Of a stretch of DNA of 5,530 nucleotides, positions 1-4,706 are shown piece after piece. Location: the NCBI GenBank assembly GCA_946183715.1, contig CAMHDB010000132.1, positions 1 through 5,530 of the forward strand, given 5' to 3'. Source of the DNA: an uncultured Oscillibacter sp. (lineage in GTDB: Bacteria; Bacillota; Clostridia; Oscillospirales; Oscillospiraceae). The notes under the pieces were generated by a model. The model was not told the origin of the DNA. It worked only from the letters and a program-made list of their open reading frames with translations, and did no database searches. Each line of letters starts with the position of its first letter. Within the stretch, counting starts at the first letter, position 1. The position numbers were made by a program, and so were the translations under genes.

Positions 1-80
1 TGATGTAAGATAATCAGAACCATGCAAATAATTCTGAGAAGTTCTATACGGGAATTTCTTTTCGATATTTCCGCTTTCAT
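1..80 (-). CDS. Partial acyltransferase-3 (OafA-like) membrane protein, N-terminus only
   Basis: Reading leftward from the ATG at 80-78 gives 26 uninterrupted codons before the window ends. The peptide starts MKAEISKRNSRIELLR and continues into a hydrophobic stretch, IICMVLIIL, ending at H26. A short basic cytoplasmic leader, then R-x-E-L-L-R-I-I and a first membrane helix ending in His, is the typical opening of acyltransferase-3 family proteins. These are multi-pass enzymes that transfer acetyl or other acyl groups to cell-surface polysaccharides. A GAGGTG ribosome binding site lies 6 nt upstream and a near-consensus promoter lies further upstream, which supports this start. The stretch is about 33% GC and uses ATA and AGA codons twice each, unlike the GC-rich genes to the right, so it may have been acquired by transfer. 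Only about 7% of a usual 350-residue protein is visible, so the substrate and integrity of the gene are unknown. Confidence 0.62.
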   Translation of the reverse strand, partial: MKAEISKRNSRIELLRIICMVLIILH

Positions 81-86
81 GTCCAG

Positions 87-92
87 CACCTC
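87..92 (-). promoter_or_regulatory. Ribosome binding site of the leftward acyltransferase gene
   Basis: On the minus strand this reads GAGGTG, six bases complementary to the anti-Shine-Dalgarno sequence. It sits 6 nt before the ATG at 80 and fixes that start. Confidence 0.6.
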
Positions 93-100
93 ACCCGATA

Positions 101-111
101 GTTGTTACAAC
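101..111. repeat. Short palindrome in the acyltransferase leader
   Basis: GTTGT-T-ACAAC is a perfect 5-bp dyad around one central base. It lies just downstream of the predicted start of the leftward transcript (about 116), between promoter and ribosome binding site. As DNA it could be an operator half turn. As RNA it cannot form a stable hairpin because the loop would be a single base. Chance occurrence is possible. Confidence 0.3.
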
Positions 112-122
112 ATGACGAACAT

Positions 123-151
123 AGTATATATTCTCTGTTTAGGGATGTCAA
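123..151 (-). promoter_or_regulatory. Sigma-A promoter for the leftward acyltransferase gene
   Basis: Read on the minus strand, the -35 box is TTGACA (151-146), the spacer is exactly 17 bp, and the -10 box is TATACT (128-123). All six -35 bases and five of six -10 bases match consensus. Transcription would start near 116, giving a leader of about 36 nt with the GAGGTG site in it. It is divergent from the comEC promoter, and the two -35 boxes are about 115 bp apart. Confidence 0.72.
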
Positions 152-173
152 GCATAATTTCGGTCTCGTCAAG

Positions 174-191
174 GGAGGGGGTTCCCCCTCC
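174..191. repeat. GC-rich inverted repeat in the divergent intergenic region
   Basis: GGAGGGGG is followed by TT and then CCCCCTCC. In single-stranded form it would make a 7-bp, nearly all G-C stem with a four-base loop. It lies between the two divergent promoters, outside both predicted transcripts. No run of T follows on either strand, so it does not look like an intact intrinsic terminator. It could be a protein-binding site, a degraded terminator of a lost gene, or a dispersed repeat unit. Confidence 0.5.
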
Positions 192-243
192 GTCCCTGCG
201 CGACAGTGACGCCGTGTCGGAAGTCGCTTTAGGCCTCCGGTTT

Positions 244-263
244 CGGAAAAAGTGAATTTTCCG
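244..263. repeat. Inverted repeat / A-T rich UP-like tract before the comEC promoter
   Basis: CGGAAAA (244-250) and TTTTCCG (257-263) form a 7-bp dyad around a six-base centre, ending one base before the TTGACA box. The A/T-rich part (247-260) falls at about -53 to -40 relative to the predicted start, where an UP element contacts the RNA polymerase alpha subunit. The arms could equally be an activator or repressor site. Confidence 0.4.
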
Positions 264-264
264 G

Positions 265-293
265 TTGACACGGCTACCGATACCGTGTACAAT
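265..293 (+). promoter_or_regulatory. Sigma-A promoter of the comEC-holA-...-glnS gene string
   Basis: The -35 box TTGACA (265-270) is perfect, the spacer is 17 bp, and the -10 box TACAAT (288-293) matches five of six consensus bases. Transcription would start near 300, leaving an untranslated leader of about 84 nt before the comEC ATG. No other convincing promoter was found to the right, so this one probably serves the whole gene string. Confidence 0.75.
268..288. promoter_or_regulatory. Candidate operator dyad inside the comEC promoter
   Basis: ACACGG (268-273), nine bases, then CCGTGT (283-288) form a perfect 6-bp dyad. It starts within the -35 hexamer and ends on the first base of the -10 hexamer. 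A dimeric repressor bound here would block RNA polymerase directly. A third copy of the half-site, CCGTGT, occurs at 212-217. No regulator is encoded in the window, and the identification rests only on symmetry and position. Confidence 0.4.
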
Positions 294-324
294 GGAAACG
301 ACTTTAGAGGGCGATTCCGCACGG

Positions 325-354
325 TTTCCGGCACTTTCCGGTAATTTCTGACAG
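325..354 (+). repeat. Three tandem 10-bp units in the comEC leader
   Basis: TTTCCGGCAC, TTTCCGGTAA and TTTCTGACAG follow each other without gaps. The first two share seven leading bases, and the third shares TTTC plus a diverged remainder. The 10-bp period puts each unit on about the same face of the helix. The repeat lies about 25-55 nt into the predicted transcript. Another TTTCCGG is at 258-264, next to the -35 box. Confidence 0.4.
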
Positions 355-371
355 GTGTCGCGCCGAAAGCC

Positions 372-377
372 GGGGGA
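372..377 (+). promoter_or_regulatory. Weak ribosome binding site of comEC
   Basis: GGGGGA lies 6 nt before the ATG at 384. It is a poorer match than the AGGAGG sites of most downstream genes, which suggests comEC is translated less than its neighbours. Confidence 0.45.
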
Positions 378-383
378 CACGCG

Positions 384-2624
384 ATGAGAATTTTGGCGTT
401 ATTCTGCGGGGCCTTCTCCGCCGGAATCTTTCTGGCACAGTACCTTGTCCCGGAACGGTTTCTTCTGTCGTGCGCGCTGGCGGCGTTCGTATTGGCCTGT
501 ACGCGCTTCCTGCTCCCGGGCCGCGCCGGAAAACACGTACTGCTCCTCGGCGTGGGGCTGTCGCTGGCCTTCGGCTACGACTGGCTATATCTCCGGCAGA
601 CTGTCGACGCCCTGTCGGGGCTGTACGGCACGCAAGAGGCCGTTTCCATGACGCTCTGCGACTACCCGGAACCTACGGCGTGGGGCGCGCGGGTGCCTGT
701 AAAGGTGGACGGCCTCCCGGGGCGCGTGTGCTACTACGGCAAGCGCGACTTATTAGACCTCCGCCCCGGCGTCGTGCTCCGGGATTCGGTGCGCTTCGAG
801 GACGCCCGTCGCATTCGGGAAAGCGATATTACAACATTCACGTCAAAGGGCGTCTTCACGCTGGCCTACGGGCGCGGAGTTACGTCTACGGAAAGCGTTT
901 CGGGCGTCGATTCCGCGCGCTGGTGGCCCGTCCGCACGGGCCGGGCCATGCGCGAACAGATACGGCGTATTTTCCCGGGCGACGCCGCGCCATTCCTCTC
1001 CGCCCTGCTGACTGGCGACCGTACAGGCCTTTCCACGGTCTCCGCCGTGGACATCTCGGAAGTCGGGCTGTCGCACGTTCTGGCGGTGTCGGGCATGCAC
1101 TGCGGATTCCTGATTGCCCTGACGGGCTTCCTGTTCCGGCGGCGCTCCCGCGCGGCGGCGGCTGTCGTCGGGATTCTGACACTTGTCTTTTTCGCCCTGC
1201 TCACGGGCGCGAAACCGTCCGTAGTACGCGCCTGTATCATGCTTTCCCTGCTCCTCGTCGCCCCGCTCGTCCGGCGCGACAACGACCCGCCGACCGCGCT
1301 TTCCGTCGCGCTGTTCCTGATTCTCCTGCAAAACCCCTTCGCGGCGGCCTCGGTCAGTCTGCAACTCTCCTTCGCCTGCGTCGCCGGACTGCTCGCGCTG
1401 TCGCCGACGCTCTACGCCTTCTTCCGCGGCGACGCCCCCTCGGGCGTCCGGAATTTCGTCGCCGCCTCGCTCGCGGCCTCCCTCGGCGTCATTGCCTTCA
1501 CCGCGCCGCTGTGCGCCGTCTACTTCGGCGCGCTGTCGCTCGTTATGCCCCTGAGTAATCTGCTGTGCCTGTGGGCGGTCGGCGGGGCGTTCGCCTCCGG
1601 ACTGCTCGTCACCGCGCTGTCGTTCGCCTGTACGCCCCTCGCGGCGCTTCTGGCGTGGGCCCCCGCCCTGCTGATTCGCTATATTTTACTCGTCGCCCAT
1701 CTGCTCGCGAAAATCCCGCTTCACGCGGTCTACTTCGCAAACCCGTTTCTGAAATACTGGCTCGTCTACGTCTACCTGCTGTTCGCGTGTGCCCGACTGC
1801 TACGGCGTCCGGGCGTTCGACTGTACGCGCTTTCGGCGTTGCTGTCGTGCGCGACGCTCTTCGCCACCATCCGGACAGGGGAGGCGCTGTACCACAGCGA
1901 CTTGGACGCCCTCGCACTGGATGTCGGACAGGGGCAGAGTATCGCGCTGGCGTCTCGCAGACGCTTCGCGCTCGTCGACTGCGGCAGTTCCAACAGTTGG
2001 AAGGACGCCGGAACCATCGCCGGGCAGATGTTACGCAGCATGGGCTGTCGGCGGCTGGACGCGCTCGTACTTACGCACTTTGACAGCGACCATATCAACG
2101 GCGTCGAAACCCTGCTGGCGCGCCTCCGCGTGAAGGCGCTCTACGTCCCGGATACACCCGGGGACGATTTACAGTCCCTCGCCGGACGCTACAAAGTCCC
2201 TGTACACATTGTGCGGGAGCGCACCGCGACGGGCTTCGGCCTCGCGCAACTCGTACTGTTCCCGCCCGTGGGCAACGCCGGGAGTAACGACTTGGGACTG
2301 TCGATTCTGGCCTCCGCCGGAAATTCCGATTTGCTCATCACGGGCGACATGAACCAAGACACCGAACGGCGCTTACTTTCCCGCTACGCAATGCCCGATT
2401 TGGAGGCGTACATCGCGGGGCACCACGGCTCCAAGTACGCGACCTCCGACGAACTGCTCAACGCCCTGACGCCGGAAACCGTCTGTATCAGCGTGGGGAG
2501 CAACAGCTACGGCCACCCCGCCCCCGAAACCTTACAGCGCCTTTCGGAGCACCAATGCGCCGTCTACCGGACGGACTTGGACGGAACCATACACCTTCGC
2601 ATGAACCGCGCCGCGCCGCCCTAG
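384..2624 (+). CDS. comEC: ComEC/Rec2 family DNA-uptake channel protein
   Basis: This 746-residue polytopic membrane protein belongs to the family that carries single-stranded DNA across the cytoplasmic membrane during natural transformation. The length is close to Bacillus ComEC (about 776). Three hydrophobic helices fill roughly residues 3-66. An extracytoplasmic OB-like loop follows (about 85-180), with Cys92 and Cys116 as a possible disulfide pair. The competence domain then has LLTGDRTGL at 208-216, the signature GLSHVLAVSGMH at 228-239, and many membrane helices to about residue 500. The C-terminal part is a metallo-beta-lactamase-like domain: DVGQGQS (513-519), VDCG around D532, HFDSDH (565-570), TGD ending at D655, HHGS (680-683) and H711. 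HxDxDH in place of HxHxDH is normal for this family. The frame is intact. It leads the gene string and its stop overlaps the holA ribosome binding site. Many Clostridia carry comEC without proven competence. Confidence 0.95.
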   Translation: MRILALFCGAFSAGIFLAQYLVPERFLLSCALAAFVLACTRFLLPGRAGKHVLLLGVGLSLAFGYDWLYLRQTVDALSGLYGTQEAVSMTLCDYPEPTAWGARVPVKVDGLPGRVCYYGKRDLLDLRPGVVLRDSVRFEDARRIRESDITTFTSKGVFTLAYGRGVTSTESVSGVDSARWWPVRTGRAMREQIRRIFPGDAAPFLSALLTGDRTGLSTVSAVDISEVGLSHVLAVSGMHCGFLIALTGFLFRRRSRAAAAVVGILTLVFFALLTGAKPSVVRACIMLSLLLVAPLVRRDNDPPTALSVALFLILLQNPFAAASVSLQLSFACVAGLLALSPTLYAFFRGDAPSGVRNFVAASLAASLGVIAFTAPLCAVYFGALSLVMPLSNLLCLWAVGGAFASGLLVTALSFACTPLAALLAWAPALLIRYILLVAHLLAKIPLHAVYFANPFLKYWLVYVYLLFACARLLRRPGVRLYALSALLSCATLFATIRTGEALYHSDLDALALDVGQGQSIALASRRRFALVDCGSSNSWKDAGTIAGQMLRSMGCRRLDALVLTHFDSDHINGVETLLARLRVKALYVPDTPGDDLQSLAGRYKVPVHIVRERTATGFGLAQLVLFPPVGNAGSNDLGLSILASAGNSDLLITGDMNQDTERRLLSRYAMPDLEAYIAGHHGSKYATSDELLNALTPETVCISVGSNSYGHPAPETLQRLSEHQCAVYRTDLDGTIHLRMNRAAPP

Positions 2625-2628
2625 GAGG
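2623..2628 (+). promoter_or_regulatory. Ribosome binding site of holA, overlapping the comEC stop
   Basis: AGGAGG shares its first two bases with the comEC TAG stop (2622-2624) and lies 7 nt before the ATG at 2636. This selects that start over an in-frame upstream ATG at 2555 inside comEC, and suggests translational coupling. Confidence 0.8.
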
Positions 2629-2635
2629 ATACGCT

Positions 2636-3760
2636 ATGCCGCCCAGAAAGCCGAAAACCGATAAAAAAGCGGATACTGTACGGGCCTTCCGTGCGGCGCT
2701 GGCGTCCGGCGACCCGAACGCCCTCGGGCGCGTGTACGTCTTCCACGGGGAGGAGACGTGGCTTCGCGACTTCTACCTCGGCGAATTGCGAAAGTTACTC
2801 GTCCCGGAAGCGTTCTCGGCGTTCAACTACCACCGTCTCGACGGCGCGGGGCTGGACATTCGCGAGCTGTCCGAAATCGCGGAGGCCATGCCCATGATGG
2901 CCGACCGTACTTTGATAGTCGTCGCCGACTACGACATGTCGCGCCTGTCGGACGGACAGCGCGCCGCGCTGTGTACGTTCCTCGCCGACGTGCCGGAGTG
3001 GTGCTGTGTGGCGTTCCACTACGATACAGTCCCGTACCGCCTGACCCGGCAGAAGGATTCCGAACCGGAGGAAGCGCCCGCGAAAAAGAGCGCCGCCCGT
3101 GATTTGAAGAAGGCCCTCGACACCTACGCGCAAGTGCTCGACTTCGCCCCCCTCGGACAGTCCGAACTCCTCGACTGGATTGCCGCGCAATTCCGACAGC
3201 GCGGAAAGAACATCGACCGCCGCACGGCGGAGTATCTGGTTTTCACCTGCGGGAACCTCATGGACGGACTGTTACAGGAAATCGGCAAAATTTCGGACTA
3301 CGTCGGCGGCGCGAACGTCACCCGGCGCGACATCGACGACATCGCCGACCCGGTACTGTCCCGGCAGGCCTTCGACCTTTCCAACGCCGTATCGGCGGGC
3401 AACTACGACGCCGCCGCCTCGGTTCTCGGCGACCTGCTCAAAATGCAGACCGTCCCCTACATGATTTCCGGGGCGCTGGGCAAGGAATTAAGACGCCTTT
3501 ACACCGCGCGTCTGGCCCTCGACTACGGGCGCGGGCAGGAATGGCTCATGGACATTTGGAATATGAAGTCGAGCTACCCGGCGAAACTGGCGCTGTCGGC
3601 GGCGCGCCGGACTTCGACCGCGTGGTGTGCGTGGGCCGTGCGGCAGTGCGAGATTCTCGACCGCCGCATGAAGTCGGAACGGGGTATCGACCCCGCCGAG
3701 GAACTCAAATTTTTGCTCGTCCGGCTCAGCATGGGCCCGGGGAAAGCCCAATATAGATAG
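2636..3760 (+). CDS. holA: DNA polymerase III subunit delta
   Basis: This 374-residue protein is the delta subunit of the clamp loader, which opens the beta sliding clamp and loads it on primed DNA. The family features in order are the strand-helix opening YVFHGEETWLRDFYL (residues 34-48), the clamp-contact region AMPMMADRTLIVV (84-96), and the EL-x-x-WI helix after residue 170. Then comes LLQEIGKISDY in the middle, and the C-terminal collar with FDLSNAVSAGNYDAA and ELKFLLVRL near the end. Delta has an AAA+-like fold but naturally lacks a working Walker A motif, and none is seen. Family members are usually about 340 residues. Here a lysine-rich N-terminal tail (PPRKPKTDKK) and a charged insert at about 138-159 explain the excess. 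comEC followed by holA is a conserved Firmicute order. The gene starts 11 nt after comEC and ends 11 nt before the next gene. Confidence 0.92.
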   Translation: MPPRKPKTDKKADTVRAFRAALASGDPNALGRVYVFHGEETWLRDFYLGELRKLLVPEAFSAFNYHRLDGAGLDIRELSEIAEAMPMMADRTLIVVADYDMSRLSDGQRAALCTFLADVPEWCCVAFHYDTVPYRLTRQKDSEPEEAPAKKSAARDLKKALDTYAQVLDFAPLGQSELLDWIAAQFRQRGKNIDRRTAEYLVFTCGNLMDGLLQEIGKISDYVGGANVTRRDIDDIADPVLSRQAFDLSNAVSAGNYDAAASVLGDLLKMQTVPYMISGALGKELRRLYTARLALDYGRGQEWLMDIWNMKSSYPAKLALSAARRTSTAWCAWAVRQCEILDRRMKSERGIDPAEELKFLLVRLSMGPGKAQYR

Positions 3761-3764
3761 GAAG
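3759..3764 (+). promoter_or_regulatory. Ribosome binding site of the Toprim gene, overlapping the holA stop
   Basis: AGGAAG starts inside the holA TAG stop and lies 7 nt before the ATG at 3772. It repeats the stop/ribosome-binding-site overlap seen between comEC and holA. Confidence 0.65.
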
Positions 3765-3771
3765 TGTCAGG

Positions 3772-4383
3772 ATGTACCGTGTGGCGGAAGTCATCGTGGT
3801 GGAGGGCAAGTACGACAAAAACACGCTGTCGCAGACGGTGGACGCGTCCATTGTGACTTTGGAGGGTTTCGCGGCGTTCCACGACCGGGAAAAGCTCTCG
3901 TTTCTCCGCCGACTGGCGGAAAAACGGGGGCTGATTGTCCTGACAGACAGCGACGGCGCCGGGTTCGTACTCCGGAATTTCCTGAAAGGCTCGCTCCCGT
4001 CCGGGCGTGTGCGACACGCCTACATCCCGGATATCCCCGGCAAGGAGCGCCGCAAGCGCGCCCCCGGACGCGAGGGCAAATTAGGCGTCGAGGGCATGCG
4101 GCCCGAAATCCTGCTGGACGCCCTGCGGCGCGCCGGGGCGACGTTTCTGGACGAGCAGACGCGCCCCCCGGACGGCGAACCGCTGACGATGACCGACTTT
4201 TTCGAGTGCGGCCTGAGCGGCGCGCCCGACAGCGCCGCAAGACGCCGCGCCTTATTACGGCGTCTGTCGCTTCCGGAGAAGCTCAACGCGCGCGGACTTC
4301 TGGACGCCTTGAACCTGCTCTACGACCGGGAGCAGTTCTACAAGCTGTTGCGTGACACGGAGGAATCTAGGGAGACCGTGTGA
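3772..4383 (+). CDS. Toprim-domain protein, ribonuclease M5-like
   Basis: This 203-residue protein has the two-part structure of RNase M5, the Firmicute nuclease that trims 5S rRNA precursor (about 186 residues in Bacillus). The N-terminal Toprim domain (about 5-90) carries the catalytic glutamate in VVEGKYDK (E11) and the metal-binding pair in LTDSDGAG (D59 and D61). The family marker KLGVEGM lies at 103-109, matching the GIGVEHA stretch of Bacillus RNase M5. The C-terminal part has TMTDFFECGLSGAPDSAARRR (D142 to R159), which follows the D-x-x-x-x-GL-x-G-x-x-x-x-x-RR pattern of the DUF4093-type domain found in M5 proteins. Bacillus has DPDFPG where this protein has DSDGAG, and the usual neighbour ksgA is absent. 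It may therefore be a divergent M5 or a paralogue with another RNA substrate. The family is clear; 5S rRNA maturation is an inference. Confidence 0.78.
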   Translation: MYRVAEVIVVEGKYDKNTLSQTVDASIVTLEGFAAFHDREKLSFLRRLAEKRGLIVLTDSDGAGFVLRNFLKGSLPSGRVRHAYIPDIPGKERRKRAPGREGKLGVEGMRPEILLDALRRAGATFLDEQTRPPDGEPLTMTDFFECGLSGAPDSAARRRALLRRLSLPEKLNARGLLDALNLLYDREQFYKLLRDTEESRETV

Positions 4384-4423
4384 GGGAAAACGCGGGACGG
4401 TTCCTCTGTTGGAGTAAGTTTAC

Positions 4424-4429
4424 AGGAGG
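4424..4429 (+). promoter_or_regulatory. Ribosome binding site of the 83-codon gene
   Basis: AGGAGG lies 7 nt before the ATG at 4437. It decides the start: an in-frame GTG at 4380, overlapping the previous stop, would read through this site and has no comparable signal. Confidence 0.8.
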
Positions 4430-4436
4430 GTGCAAG

Positions 4437-4688
4437 ATGCGGAAATTCTTTTTCGATTCGGCGGCGCTGGGGGAACGCACGGTGGAATACTCCCTCGTGA
4501 CGTGTACGCCGGAGGCCGACCGGGGGGAGTACGGCATATTAGTCGAATCGGGCGGCGAACAGGCGCTGATTCCGGCGATATCGGTCTCGCGCTTCCGCGT
4601 ACAGGAACTGCTTGGCCTGATGTGCCGGGGACTGGTGACGCCCGTCACCGCGCGGGACGTGACCGAGGACTGGCTGGCGGCAATATAA
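4437..4688 (+). CDS. Small protein of unknown function (DUF6514-like)
   Basis: This 83-residue acidic protein has no signal peptide or membrane helix. The order suggests a small alpha/beta fold: strands around TVEYSLVTC (14-22), YGILVES (about 31-37) and ALIPAIS (42-48), then a helix through RVQELLGLMCRGLV (53-66) and a C-terminal helix ending VTEDWLAAI. This pattern (a YSL strand, a YGI strand, then a short helix and a D-V-x-E-D-W/F-L end) resembles the DUF6514 family of small Clostridia proteins. I make that link from memory, not from a search. No function is known to me. It sits 53 nt after the RNase M5-like gene and 18 nt before glnS, with its own strong ribosome binding site and codon use like its neighbours, so it is a real gene and probably co-transcribed. 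Confidence 0.8.
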   Translation: MRKFFFDSAALGERTVEYSLVTCTPEADRGEYGILVESGGEQALIPAISVSRFRVQELLGLMCRGLVTPVTARDVTEDWLAAI

Positions 4689-4693
4689 CAGAC

Positions 4694-4699
4694 AGGAGG
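4694..4699 (+). promoter_or_regulatory. Ribosome binding site of glnS
   Basis: AGGAGG lies 7 nt before the ATG at 4707 in an 18-nt gap. The gap is far too short for a T-box leader. Confidence 0.8.
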
Positions 4700-4706
4700 C
4701 GTTACT

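Noticed and set aside
22..255. 77-codon rightward open frame across the left edge and intergenic region
   Set aside because: It lies antisense to the acyltransferase start and both promoters, has no ribosome binding site, and its peptide shows no recognisable domain.
77..380. Two overlapping leftward open frames (85 and 91 codons) in the intergenic region
   Set aside because: They cross the comEC promoter and the GC-rich hairpin, lack ribosome binding sites, and have low-complexity Arg/Pro-rich peptides typical of chance frames.
470..1558. 362-codon frame inside comEC in another reading frame
   Set aside because: It is Arg/Pro/Ala-rich, as expected for a shadow frame of GC-rich coding DNA, while the comEC frame has all family motifs.
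2080..2085. TTGACA inside comEC as an internal promoter
   Set aside because: There is no -10-like hexamer 16-18 bp downstream, and the bases encode the invariant HFDSDH metal-binding motif.
2555..2635. Upstream ATG extending holA by 27 residues
   Set aside because: The extension lies inside comEC and has no ribosome binding site; AGGAGG at 2623-2628 points to the ATG at 2636.
4380..4436. GTG start extending the small gene by 19 residues
   Set aside because: It overlaps the previous stop and would translate through the strong AGGAGG at 4424-4429; the ATG at 4437 is better placed.
4384..4436. Terminator or separate promoter before the small gene
   Set aside because: The 53-nt gap has no stable stem followed by T residues and no -35/-10 pair at proper spacing.
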